Shown: one piece after another, positions 49,680-59,662 of the stretch | Numbering within the stretch: position 1 is the first letter of the stretch | Layout: the number at the start of each line of letters is the position of its first letter | Source of the DNA: Trichomonas tenax | Taxonomy: Eukaryota; Parabasalia; Trichomonadida; Trichomonadidae | Assembly: GCA_023091735.1 (NCBI GenBank) | Contig: JALKBU010000160.1 | Location: 1 to 64,000 of the forward strand | Direction of reading: 5' to 3' | Length of the DNA stretch: 64,000 nucleotides | The notes under the pieces: model-generated | The model's input: only the letters and a program-made list of their open reading frames with translations | Databases searched by the model: none | What the model was told of the DNA's origin: nothing | Translations under genes and position numbers: made by a program

Positions 49680-49829
49680 AGGTAAACAGACATCAATTGA
49701 TATTAATGTCTAAATTATATCATATATATACTTTCTGAGTAAGCTAATGTTATCTGAAAAAGCTAAGATGATTAGGAAATTCGATTTATTAGATGCATAA
49801 CTTCTAAAATAAAAAAAGTTTCGAAAAGT

Positions 49830-51002
49830 TTATGCGTTAGAGCCCCACTTAGCAATAATGCGCTCTGGGCCAATTTCAGCATAATCTTGCTTTGTAGCCC
49901 AGGAGGCAGCCTTATCCTTGGTGAGATTGGCAAGAATTGTAGCACCGAGGTAAACGAGGTAACGTCTGTTCGGTGGGTCTTCAACGTTGATCTTGTATGA
50001 CTGAAGGGACTCCTTCTTGTTGGCGAGGACCTTTGTGAGGACCTGCTTCTCAAGATCGTTCTGGAGACGCTCAGAAAGACCTGGGAACATTGTTGTACCA
50101 CCAGAAACGACGACAGACTCGAACAAGTTACGGCGAAGGTTGATATCAGCCTTCATGATTGTGTCGAAGAGAAGCTCTGAAAGACCCTTGCACTCGAGAC
50201 CAATGAGATCTGGCTGGAAGAGAATTTCTGGAGCCTCGAAACGCTCGCCGGAGACCTTGACAATACGGCCATCTGGAAGCTTGTATGGGACGACATATGT
50301 TGTAGTTTCGGAGGCGATTTTACGATCGATATCAATATCAGCTGAGATGAAGCAGAGGCTTTCTTTGATCTCACGAACGATATCGAAGTCGGATGTCTTG
50401 TGGAATGTGTAACCGCGGAGTGTGAGGAGTTTGACGAGCTGCTCTGTGACATCACGACCGGAGATATCCATACGGCTTGTAAGGTGGGAGAGAATGTAGT
50501 TCTCAGCAATTGGCATGATATGTGTGACACCATCACCAGAGTCAACGACGACACCTGTCATGAGACCCTGAGCGTAAAGAACAAGGAGGGCCTGTGGGCA
50601 AACCTGAAGCTTCGGGAAGTTGAATTTCTCCATGAAAACCTCAAGCATCTTCTTGCGGTTCTCTGTTGGGTTGAGTGGGGCCTCTGTGATGAGGAGTGGG
50701 TGGTCTTCGTTGTGGATTTTCAGTTTCTCTTTGAAAACGTAGTCAAGAACTAAAGATTCATCTTCCCAGTTCTTGACGACGCCGTGGACGACTGGGAGTG
50801 TGAGGTCGAGGTACTGGCGGACTGGGTATGTCTCATCGGCAACCATGATGTCTTTTAGCTTAGCCTTTGAAAATGATTCATCTGAGCGGAGGATCGGACG
50901 GCCGACGGTGTTCTGGAGGACGAAGTCTGGGATCTGGCGTGAAGCGAGACCGACTTTGAGGTAACCTGTACCAAGATCGAGGACAACTGGGGTATCAGAC
51001 AT
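49830..51002 (-). CDS. ARP2: Actin-related protein 2 (Arp2/3 complex)
   Basis: 390 residues, the usual ARP2 length. Actin-fold motifs are present: VVLDLGTGYLKVGLA (phosphate loop 1), VVVDSGDGVTHIMP (phosphate loop 2) and VVSGGTTMFPGL (adenosine site). ARP2-type stretches are VGRPI, DISGRDVTEQLVKLLTLRGY and GERFEAPEILFQP. ARP2 pairs with ARP3 to mimic an actin dimer and nucleate branched filaments, used for amoeboid spreading and uptake. The gene is noticeably less AT-rich than its neighbours, with C/G-ending codons, as expected for a highly expressed gene. No Inr was found directly upstream. Confidence 0.92.
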   Translation of the reverse strand: MSDTPVVLDLGTGYLKVGLASRQIPDFVLQNTVGRPILRSDESFSKAKLKDIMVADETYPVRQYLDLTLPVVHGVVKNWEDESLVLDYVFKEKLKIHNEDHPLLITEAPLNPTENRKKMLEVFMEKFNFPKLQVCPQALLVLYAQGLMTGVVVDSGDGVTHIMPIAENYILSHLTSRMDISGRDVTEQLVKLLTLRGYTFHKTSDFDIVREIKESLCFISADIDIDRKIASETTTYVVPYKLPDGRIVKVSGERFEAPEILFQPDLIGLECKGLSELLFDTIMKADINLRRNLFESVVVSGGTTMFPGLSERLQNDLEKQVLTKVLANKKESLQSYKINVEDPPNRRYLVYLGATILANLTKDKAASWATKQDYAEIGPERIIAKWGSNA

Positions 51003-51973
51003 TCTGAATTGGACAAAAACCGCTTGACACGCTTAGATAAACTTTTTTATACCGAAATCCGCAATTTAGGCCCTTTCTTCGCTGGCTGTTGTTTAGGACT
51101 CCTCCAGGTCTATCATTTTGTCTGTTAAGTTTGGGCATTTCCACTCAATAATTGGACATCATATTTGATCTATATAGGGTAACAACCTCACTTCACGGTA
51201 TGCATAAACACAAATTCTCAACTACACTATATACCTATAACGAAATTAATGATATCTATCATATTGAATGTGTTTTCCTAAGATATTTTGCTTAAAAAAT
51301 GAGATTATGCAATATTTTATTTGCGAAATGATAAAAAGATCAATAAAAAGTCTAAATACAGAAGATATGAAGTGATTCGTGAGAATTTTGTTGAATCAAT
51401 AATGACTTCACTTCCACATATAATTAGATATTCTATCACATTTATAATCCCAATTCCTCTTCAAATTCAATATTCATTCTAATAATATTTTTACCACGAA
51501 AAAATCAATCATTTTAATGACCAGTCTTGAAGTGCTCGTGCTCAAAAATAACAATATTAATTATACCTAAAAGGACAAAGGCTAAAAAGGCCAATATTAT
51601 ATTGAAATTTTGAATTTACATTATCTGATCTCATAAACTTGTGACTAGATTATCTATATCAAATAGAATCATATCTTAAACCGTTAGTATTCAGTTTCTC
51701 ATTTTATTTTATAAAAGATAATATACATTGATATCAAGGCCAATAATGGGGAAATAACCGATACTTTCCAATATGGAAGGATCTCAAACAATATCAAAGA
51801 ATAACAATCAATTTATTTCAAAATAATGTTCAATATACTGTTATTTATTGGATTTATAACTTGAAAAAACAAATTTAATCCTTTTATGCTGAGTGCCTTA
51901 AGAATTTCAGTCAAATCAAACAACAACATATTAAAAAGACAACTTTTTTAAAATTATAAAAACAATGTGAAAA
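51003..51973. other. Intergenic, no supported gene
   Basis: 970 bp. The first 120 bp upstream of ARP2 are less AT-rich and probably hold its promoter. The remainder is AT-rich with no frame worth calling. Confidence 0.5.
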
Positions 51974-52561
51974 TTAGACAGATTCCGGTTCATGACTTTC
52001 CACAGGAGTCTCTGGCTCTGCTTCATTGTCCACATTTTCGACGCTTTCAACGCTATCAGTATGATGCATAGAAAGTGGAATAATACCTTTTTCGAGCTTC
52101 ATTTGGTTAGAATAACCAACATGTATCTCATAGAGGAGTTGTTCGCGCTTTTCTTTCAATTCCTTTCGCTTTTCTAATTCATTTTGATATTCTTCAACCA
52201 TTTTGAGATATTTTTGACGCGGTGTTTCCTTTGTTGTTACACTTTCCTGCTCATTGTCAATGTTTTCATCTTGAATTATTGGTTCTTCTGGCTGAATTTC
52301 TGTTTGCTTGACTTCTTCTTTAGCTGGAGCCTGTTTAGCTGCAGATTTCTTCTTTTTTATTTCTACTGGTTTCGGTTCTTCGGCAATTGTTTCCTCTTTC
52401 TCGACTTTCTTTTTTGTTCGACGTAATTCGCTCACATTGTAGACACGGGGATTGTAGTTCAGAGGATAGTCTTTGATGACAGTTTTCTTCTTCTGCGGCG
52501 TCGGAACAGCGGCTTTTACTGCTCTGCTGTTCGATAACAAGAAAATGTTTCTTCCCTTCAT
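51974..52561 (-). CDS. Charged coiled-coil protein, unknown function
   Basis: 195 residues. A basic N-terminus (NSRAVKAAVPTPQKKK) is followed by KDYPLNYNPRVYNVSELRRTKKK, shown here in part as PRVYNVSELRRTKKK. Then come Lys/Glu/Pro-rich low-complexity sequence (about 50-110), a coiled coil at 115-150 (YQNELEKRKELKEKREQLL) and an acidic tail. The acidic-basic pattern suits a cytoskeletal or chromatin-binding protein, but no family is recognised. The antisense frames here are low-complexity shadows. Confidence 0.65.
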   Translation of the reverse strand: MKGRNIFLLSNSRAVKAAVPTPQKKKTVIKDYPLNYNPRVYNVSELRRTKKKVEKEETIAEEPKPVEIKKKKSAAKQAPAKEEVKQTEIQPEEPIIQDENIDNEQESVTTKETPRQKYLKMVEEYQNELEKRKELKEKREQLLYEIHVGYSNQMKLEKGIIPLSMHHTDSVESVENVDNEAEPETPVESHEPESV

Positions 52562-53124
52562 ATGTCACATTTTTGTTTATTTATATTTCTAAACGTCCTT
52601 TTTGAATAAATTTCAAACTTCTTTCCATCCCCATAAGCATCATTAGTTTTTCACTTTCTGCTAACAAACATATGATCAAAATCTGCTCTAAATAGTTATT
52701 TTTTTAAAAGTTATTTTTGATTAAGTTATCTTTCAAACAGGTTTAGATCAAATTTAACGCTAGCGCCCTTTTACCTAACTAACATAAGAGTCTTATTCAG
52801 GTTTGTGAATACCAATTCCATGGAAATGAATATCATATGATGCCGACATCTTTTTGAATTAAAAGACTCGATTGCAATTTCAGAACACATTCACATTACA
52901 GTGTATACCATTGCTTATACATATGCTAGCAATGGGTGAAATTGAGAATCAAAATAAAGCATTTTCAGCAGTTTTTGCAATCTTAAAGATTCATTTCGTT
53001 TATTAAAAAAACATCCAAAACATCATTGTTTTGACGGTATTTGCTTGGATAAGTTGTCTAAAACGAAAGATAATATTTTTACAAATCGAAAAGGATATAT
53101 ACAAAATAATAATATATAAACAAT
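52562..53124. other. Intergenic, no supported gene
   Basis: 560 bp of AT-rich DNA between two minus-strand genes. Nothing distinctive is seen. Confidence 0.5.
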
Positions 53125-56100
53125 TTATGCCAAAATGCTGAGGACTGATGTTTCTGAGCCTGATGGTGAGACCATTGCTTTGGCAAGGATGTAAAGTCTA
53201 TCGCTTGTTGGATCATCCTTTGGGATCAATGATGCTGCTTTGTTGATGAAGTCAACTAGCTTTGTTTTCTCTATGAACTCAGCAAGATTATACTGCTCGC
53301 CAATTGTTTTAACTGTTTGGAGAGCAACTTCAATGATTTCTGGATACATTAACTTTGGAGTTTCGAGAACGATGCAGATTGCTCTAAGAACTTGTTGATA
53401 GAAAGATCTAAGCTTTGTTGTGTCGCTAACCGATAACATCTTAAGCGATAAATAGACGAGACGAGGCTGATCAGAGATGGCAACTTGAGGCAAAACGATC
53501 TTCATCAAATCGTGTTCTTGAACACAGTTTGGCGCTGTTTGGACAAGTGCAACAGCTGTCTCCATTATTTCAGCGCGGTGAGCAATGTCATTAACAAAGT
53601 CCTGCATGAGGCAAGAAACAATAAGTGAAACTTGTGGAATCTCACCATGATTCTCTGCGACATTCCTCATAATGGTGTGGCTGATTGTTGTATCACCACT
53701 CGCCGATGAAAGGAAGAGCTGAGCGAAGAGTTCTAAAACGCCGTAATCTGTGAGAACAGGAACGCCAGCTGGATGAGAAGATAATGCTCCAATTAGTCTG
53801 ACAGCAGCATTGACGTGATTCTTGTCTGACAAAGCGGTAACAAGAAGCTGAATGATTCCATCCATGTGCTTTGTGAGCTTGCAGAACTTCTCTGAGAGAC
53901 ATAAGATTGTAAATATCTGGAGTCTCTGAACGACATGTTCCTTCATTTGAAGGATTGTGTTAACGAGTGATGAATCAGCAAGTTTCTCACGAACTTCGTC
54001 AATGTTAGCAATGCAGAATATAATGAACAAAGCACCGCGATCGTGTTGCTTCTGGATTAGGTCTTCAAGTGTTGGGAAGAGATCTGGAATCTGAATAAGA
54101 CGCTTGAAGACGTCTGTATCTGTCTTGAGACAATCTTGGAGGAACTTGATCAATACTGTGGAAACATCTGATAATGCTGTTGCCTTCAATATGCTGAAGA
54201 TGAGTTCTGGTCTGTTCTGCGTATCATTTGCTTGAATCAATGTCTGAACGAAGCTTGATGGAACAATGAACTTCTCGCAGAGGAGATGATAGAATGATCT
54301 CATCTGGACGGCTGTCATTGTCTGGCAGCATGGCTTCAACAAAACAGCAATCGCATTAAATGCTTCCTGATCATCAACGTTGTGAGAGATCTGGATGAGA
54401 GCCGGTCCAATTCTGTTCCAGAAGTCCGAAAGAATCTCTGAATCGAATCTTGTGAGGAACTGAATAATGTGCTCGTTTGTTGGTCCGCCATTCAAGTTCA
54501 AGAAGCCGACAATCTTTGGAAGGAATGGCTGCAATTGAACCAACTGATTCGTTGGGACTTTAAGACCAAACTTGACAGCAGCCGACATTGATGTACCACG
54601 CGGTGTTTCAACACATGTCTGGAACATCCCGAGACCACCATTGTTGAGGAATTTCTCGAACTCACTCTCATCGAGAGCAACTGATGCCAAAAGAAGAATT
54701 GCATCGATATTTGATTGACATTCAACGAGAGATGGAACAATCTTGTTTTGCCTGAGCCACTCCCTGAGTTGATTATCGTACTTGTTTGCAATGAAATAGG
54801 AAACTGATGCAAACATCGGACTTGATGGATTCTTGAGTATCTCTGCAACATACTCTAAGTCGAGTGGTGGGCAATGGTGTGTCTTCTTGATGTTTGTGAA
54901 TGACACAGAGCACTTCTGTCTTCCTCCATCTGTCTGAGTGATGTCTGTACCTGGGAAGTAGATTTCTCCATTCTCGAAAAGTTCAATGATTTCATCGAAA
55001 TATGGACGATCGTTTGGATTCTTGTTCCAGCATCTTGTGATTAGCTTCTTCATTCCTTCTGGCGTATCATTAGGAATTGGAAGACGCCAACCACGTGTCA
55101 CGACGTGCTCATAAATCTGGACTTGAGACATCTCCGCGTATGGAACTTTTCTCATGAGCATTTCCCAAAGAACGACACCATATGAAAATGTATCAACCTT
55201 AGGTCCATATCTTGTGTGCATCAAGACTTCTGGTGCTGTGTAGTGTGGAGTTCCAACACCACCAACGAGTTCCTGATTGTCCTTCATGATGCCAGAGAGG
55301 CCGAAGTCGGCAACAAAGCCATCATTGTACTCATCCAAGAGAATATTGAGTGTCTTGAGATCGCGATGGACAATATTCATCAAGTGGAGATGACCCATAC
55401 CAAGGGCGACTTGATATGCAATGCGTGTCAGTTCATTTGCAGTCAAAGCAACACCATTAGGACCTAAACGATGCAATCTGTCGAAGAGAGACTTTCCAGG
55501 ACAATATCTTGTGATAATTCTATACGGCTGTGTGATGTGAGCGCCAACGAGTTCTAAGACGAATTGGTGCCTGACAGACGCCATAGTTTCGACTTCTGCG
55601 TAAAGAGATGCCCAAGAAGACATCGTTAATCGATCTCTTCGAAGTTCTTTGACAGCTACGATTTCACCTGTTGAGAGTCTTGTAGCCTTAAAAACAGTAC
55701 CGAAACCGCCAGCACCGATCTGAGAGTCCATTCTTATGTCTTCAAGAGGAATGTTGATGTTCTTGAATTGTCCCAATAATTCTTCGACTCGTTTCTGCAT
55801 TTGGGCAACAGGAAATCCTTCACACGACGGCCTCCTCTGGTTCGCTCTGCGACGTGATGAATCTTGAGGCAGTAATCTCTTAACTTCGGCGAGTTTTGTC
55901 TCGATTTGCTGTTGCACGCCAACGGCATCGGAAGTGTCTATTTTTGCCATTATTTCCTGAAGAGATCCTTTGAGATTCTTAAGGTCCGCGCGTTTGTTTA
56001 CTTGCTCCTGTTGTTCGTCGTATTGAACGATATTTGTTGCAAGTCCAAACTGCGGAATTAACGCGATTAAACTTGTCCTAAATCCATCAATGTACTTGTG

Positions 56101-56394
56101 GACATAGTCTGCGGGCCAGTTTAGAGCCGGTTGGATCCATTTGTCGTTGGAAAGATGTGTTAATAGAGAAGCGAAGTGATTAAACAGTTCCTGCACTTGC
56201 CGAAGTGCTTGAATTTGCGTAGCTGACCATGTTGACGATGAAATTGATTTAATTGACGTTAAAAATTGATGAACTTGTTGAACCACATAAGCAACAGACG
56301 CTCTAAATATGAAAGCGTTCTTAGCAAGCGTGATAAGAGCATTACCCTTGTTAATGAGGGCAGTGATCAATGCTTGCTGTGTCATTTCGGCCAT
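53125..56394 (-). CDS. Protein kinase (TKL-like) with helical repeat tail
   Basis: 1089 residues. The helical N-terminus (1-200) has a style shared by many trichomonad kinases. The kinase domain runs from about 215 to 480: GAGGFGTVF near 226, catalytic-lysine segment VAVKEL near 246, HRDLKTLNILL near 342, DFGLSG near 361 and GTPHYTAPEV after it. It is predicted active. HRDLKTLN and the overall sequence place it nearer TKL than CMGC or AGC. From about 510 on it is armadillo/HEAT-like, probably for partner binding. The start at 56394 is chosen because an initiator TCACTTTTT lies 25-33 bases upstream. The frame is open 36 bases further but without an ATG. Confidence 0.88.
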   Translation of the reverse strand: MAEMTQQALITALINKGNALITLAKNAFIFRASVAYVVQQVHQFLTSIKSISSSTWSATQIQALRQVQELFNHFASLLTHLSNDKWIQPALNWPADYVHKYIDGFRTSLIALIPQFGLATNIVQYDEQQEQVNKRADLKNLKGSLQEIMAKIDTSDAVGVQQQIETKLAEVKRLLPQDSSRRRANQRRPSCEGFPVAQMQKRVEELLGQFKNINIPLEDIRMDSQIGAGGFGTVFKATRLSTGEIVAVKELRRDRLTMSSWASLYAEVETMASVRHQFVLELVGAHITQPYRIITRYCPGKSLFDRLHRLGPNGVALTANELTRIAYQVALGMGHLHLMNIVHRDLKTLNILLDEYNDGFVADFGLSGIMKDNQELVGGVGTPHYTAPEVLMHTRYGPKVDTFSYGVVLWEMLMRKVPYAEMSQVQIYEHVVTRGWRLPIPNDTPEGMKKLITRCWNKNPNDRPYFDEIIELFENGEIYFPGTDITQTDGGRQKCSVSFTNIKKTHHCPPLDLEYVAEILKNPSSPMFASVSYFIANKYDNQLREWLRQNKIVPSLVECQSNIDAILLLASVALDESEFEKFLNNGGLGMFQTCVETPRGTSMSAAVKFGLKVPTNQLVQLQPFLPKIVGFLNLNGGPTNEHIIQFLTRFDSEILSDFWNRIGPALIQISHNVDDQEAFNAIAVLLKPCCQTMTAVQMRSFYHLLCEKFIVPSSFVQTLIQANDTQNRPELIFSILKATALSDVSTVLIKFLQDCLKTDTDVFKRLIQIPDLFPTLEDLIQKQHDRGALFIIFCIANIDEVREKLADSSLVNTILQMKEHVVQRLQIFTILCLSEKFCKLTKHMDGIIQLLVTALSDKNHVNAAVRLIGALSSHPAGVPVLTDYGVLELFAQLFLSSASGDTTISHTIMRNVAENHGEIPQVSLIVSCLMQDFVNDIAHRAEIMETAVALVQTAPNCVQEHDLMKIVLPQVAISDQPRLVYLSLKMLSVSDTTKLRSFYQQVLRAICIVLETPKLMYPEIIEVALQTVKTIGEQYNLAEFIEKTKLVDFINKAASLIPKDDPTSDRLYILAKAMVSPSGSETSVLSILA

Positions 56395-56418
56395 TTTTAA
56401 ATTTTTAAACGAAGGTTT

Positions 56419-56427
56419 AAAAAGTGA
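56419..56427 (-). promoter_or_regulatory. Initiator TCACTTTTT of the kinase gene
   Basis: On the minus strand TCACTTTTT is followed by AAACC. The presumed first A (56425) is 31 bases before the ATG at 56394. Confidence 0.7.
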
Positions 56428-57301
56428 CAACTAAAATATTATATAAATGTCACTTTTTGAAAAAATCTAATCGATTGAATGAATAATAAAAATCGATTCC
56501 CAATAGTATAAAAAGACTATTTTCAAACTTTTCACTTTTATCAACTTTTGCCAGCCTCTAATGGTTAATAATTAACGCTTGTGCTTATAGTTTTCCAATA
56601 GAGGTCTTGAACACTGTGTATTTATCAATATAAAATATCACTATTAAAACAATATGCAAAAATGATTTAATATTGATTTTTTATGTGAATCATTTGAGGA
56701 ACTTATTACTCTCATCACATTTGTCAATTTCTCCAAAGGTTTTTTTGCCAATTTATAGTAATATGATGTATTACTACAAATTTGTCACAATTTCTGTAAT
56801 CAATTTATGTTCGAAGTCTCTGATAGTAGAATAGATGATGCATATTGTAATCATATGTTGTTTCCGATTCTGAAAATCAATTTTATTCGCCATTAAGATG
56901 AAATCTTATTATTTGAAACATGCATTATGCATGTTTTAAATCAAAGCCATTAGAATATAATACAATACATGTGTTCTCCAAAAAAACACTCATATTTAAA
57001 AGTGAATTGAAATATGAAGTTTCTATGTTGTGTACATAAGTTTAAACTTCATATTAGGATACATTAATAATGTACAATGATAAGCATACCGATTGAATAG
57101 CTCTAACGCATCGTGAAAGCGAAGATAAAAATGATAATAACTCAGATCTTCAAAATAATTAAATAAAAACTATATGGATATATTAAACATAGGTTTTTCT
57201 ACATGAATGTAATGGATTAGAGTCATATAAATGCATATTTAGATTCACGAAAATATGGATGCACAACTGATTGGTGATGATCCAAGAAAAATTGTCAAAG
57301 A
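56428..57301. other. Intergenic between divergent genes
   Basis: 870 bp of AT-rich DNA between the kinase and RING genes. An ATGCATTATGCAT dyad lies near 56923. No gene is seen. Confidence 0.5.
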
Positions 57302-58006
57302 ATGGGAAGCAGCATCGGAATTCCTGGGACCCATCTTGCATTCTTCGGAGGCGGAGAACCGCGTGAAGTCTCTGAAGTCTTAGACGAAGAAATAGCGAAC
57401 CATTTGAGGGAAATCGGCGTTAGCACTGTGATTCCGATTCGAAACGAGCCACAAAAGGAATTTTACAGCCCTGTTGGCTTAGATTCTCTTGCTTTTCCGT
57501 CAATCAAAGTGGATCTATTGACAATTGCTTTTTCTGCGGCCGAAGAAGGCGAAATGCTTGTTTACAACGACAAATATACTCATTCACACAATTTCAATAT
57601 TGGAAACAACCAATTTTACCAATTTGAGAGACCACCTGGCGAAAATTTTACAGTTAAATTCAGTTTTCCGAATAATAAAAATAAATTCATGAGAATTTAC
57701 TCATTTAGCATCAAAAGAAACTCACAGCCGATATTGTTATCAGACACAATCCACATTGATGATGAAGTTATCGAAGTTAACAAAGTTTTTTGTCAAGAAG
57801 AATATGATTACAATAAACCAGATCCAAACGAACAGAGCATGTGCCTGATATGTTTCTCAGAGCCTGCTACTGTTATTTCTCTTCCATGTCGACATTGCTC
57901 AATGTGTAGTGCATGTAGCATGAAATTTGCAGCAATGTCAACTAACTGTCCCGTATGCAGACAGCCTGTTTCAGAATTAATCAATGTTGTCAAGAACCCA
58001 AATTGA
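57302..58006 (+). CDS. RING-finger E3 ubiquitin ligase (MGRN1-like)
   Basis: 234 residues. A C3HC4 RING lies at about 180-222 (CLICFSEPATVISLPCRHCS and CSMKFAAMSTNCPVCRQPV). A beta-rich domain before it (about 45-160, with FYSPVGLDSLAF and ERPPGENFTVKFSF) matches the 'domain associated with RING' of the MGRN1/RNF157/LOG2 group. The N-terminus MGSSIG resembles a myristoylation signal, also known for MGRN1, so membrane attachment is likely. The enzyme would transfer ubiquitin from an E2 to membrane-linked substrates. The frame is intact. No strict initiator was found. Confidence 0.82.
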   Translation: MGSSIGIPGTHLAFFGGGEPREVSEVLDEEIANHLREIGVSTVIPIRNEPQKEFYSPVGLDSLAFPSIKVDLLTIAFSAAEEGEMLVYNDKYTHSHNFNIGNNQFYQFERPPGENFTVKFSFPNNKNKFMRIYSFSIKRNSQPILLSDTIHIDDEVIEVNKVFCQEEYDYNKPDPNEQSMCLICFSEPATVISLPCRHCSMCSACSMKFAAMSTNCPVCRQPVSELINVVKNPN

Positions 58007-58253
58007 AAAATAATATTGTTAGAATTTAAACCATTTTTGTATATGTTTGATTTAAATATAGGTTATGTTAAGCTATTCCATTCAATGGCATGACAAAAAA
58101 GAGAAATTCAAAAAATAAGAGAAATATCTTTCTTTAATTATGCTATAGATGTATTCAGCATATAGAGAAATGACAGAAAACCGCAATAAAGTGTTAAATA
58201 AGTCACACTTTAAATTTTTCTCTGTGAAATTGCGAAATTTGTCGATCGGTGTG
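58007..58253. other. Intergenic
   Basis: Short AT-rich interval between two plus-strand genes. It includes the RING gene's 3' end and the promoter of the mucin-like gene. Confidence 0.5.
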
Positions 58254-58262
58254 TCACTTTTT
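58254..58262 (+). promoter_or_regulatory. Initiator TCACTTTTT upstream of the mucin-like gene
   Basis: A good Inr match, but 91 bases before the main ATG, longer than other leaders here. A 14-codon upstream ORF (58278-58322, ATG to TAA, in frame with the main ORF) lies between them, with its ATG 22 bases after the initiator A. Confidence 0.5.
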
Positions 58263-58346
58263 ACGAAATTTCTTAAAATGCAGATTCCATTACGACACGC
58301 TATAAAACGATATATCGCTTAAAATTTAGAAAAAGGTGACATAATT

Positions 58347-59108
58347 ATGGCTGTTCTAATTTTCTCTCTATGCCTTCTCGGACTGAGAGTTGCTTCCGAA
58401 CAAGGAATCAACTCTCAGAAAGTCATCAATAGCAATAAATTAGTCGACAAAATCTCCATTCTTCAAATTGATGAATCAGTTCCGGTAGAATCTAATGAAA
58501 GTGAGACAGAAAATACAGGAGAAAACATTGGTGACACAAATATTCAAGAATCACCAGAAGAAACAATATCATCATCAACCGAAGAACCTTCAACAACAAA
58601 TGAAGAAGAATCAACACCAACAAATGAAGAAACAACAACACCTCAAATCGAAGAAATAACAACACCTCAAATCGAAGAAACAACAAATCCATCTTCTGAA
58701 TCTTCGACAAACCCAGAAGAATCAACACAACAATCAGAGTCTCCAACATCTGAAACTTCATCACCAACATCCGAACCAACATCTGAACATTCATCAGAAC
58801 CAACCTCAGCTCCAACTTCAGAGCCATCATCAGAATCTTCTTCTCAACCAACGTCACAGCCAACATCTCAACCAACATCAGCTCCGACGTCAAATTCAGA
58901 ATCTTCAACATCCGAAACATCCGGTGGTGACAACCAAGGCAATGGAGGAAAGAGCAGCAATAGCAAATTCCCAATGTGGGTCATTGCTGTCATCGTAATT
59001 GTTGTGATAATTATTGTTGCAGTTGTTGGCATTGTTTTGTTCTTTGTCAAGCACCGGAAACACGAGGAGGAGAAGTTTGATAGTTTCGGTTTCAATCTCA
59101 TTGTTTAA
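58347..59108 (+). CDS. Mucin-like surface membrane protein
   Basis: 253 residues: a signal peptide (1-17, MAVLIFSLCLLGLRVAS), then a Ser/Thr/Pro/Glu-rich stalk (about 50-205) with short repeats such as TPQIEE and PTSEPTSEHSSEPTSAPTSE. A single membrane span (about 211-233, VIAVIVIVVIIIVAVVGIVLFF in part) follows, and a 20-residue cytosolic tail with basic start (KHRKHEEEKF) and hydrophobic end (FGFNLIV). The stalk would be heavily O-glycosylated and extended at the cell surface. The aromatic/hydrophobic tail could act in sorting or endocytosis. Low complexity means the family cannot be fixed. The antisense frame over the repeat is an artefact of composition. Confidence 0.8.
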   Translation: MAVLIFSLCLLGLRVASEQGINSQKVINSNKLVDKISILQIDESVPVESNESETENTGENIGDTNIQESPEETISSSTEEPSTTNEEESTPTNEETTTPQIEEITTPQIEETTNPSSESSTNPEESTQQSESPTSETSSPTSEPTSEHSSEPTSAPTSEPSSESSSQPTSQPTSQPTSAPTSNSESSTSETSGGDNQGNGGKSSNSKFPMWVIAVIVIVVIIIVAVVGIVLFFVKHRKHEEEKFDSFGFNLIV

Positions 59109-59662
59109 GTTTTTTTATTTTTCATCATCACATTTTCTATTTTTGTTACGTCAATTGATTAACGCTAAAATCTTTCCTTTGATAATGTAACGGTTTTCAA
59201 GTGTAACTCTTTCATTGAATATTTCTATTTCAGATAAATTTTCTTTTGAATATCAATGAAATCATCAAATTAATAAAATAACACAGAGCACAGACATATG
59301 ATGCCAGGCATAAGTTGGTTATTGATTAATTGGCTTTTCGAAATTTTGATTTATTCTTAAACATCATGAATGATTCGTGTAATAGTAAACATATATTAGG
59401 AAACGACTATATTTGATACTGATAAAAATATAGCAAATATTCATCAAAATATTTTTCATTCAATCTAAATTTTGTGAATAATCATTGTATTGATTATATA
59501 GATCGAAAGGTGGATAATCTTATATAATTAATTTCATTGGATTTTGCATAAAAATATTATGAAGTCTTCATTTAGGTCAAACTTACACTTTCATTTATTG
59601 TTATCAACTACAAATCTTTTATATATGAATATAAAACAATATAAAAATAATAAAACATAAAA
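59109..59662. other. Intergenic between convergent genes
   Basis: 554 bp of AT-rich DNA; nothing distinctive is seen. Confidence 0.5.

Noticed and set aside
58492..58974. 160-codon antisense frame over the mucin-like gene
   Set aside because: Leu/Met-rich translation forced by the repetitive Ser/Thr/Pro codons of the real gene.
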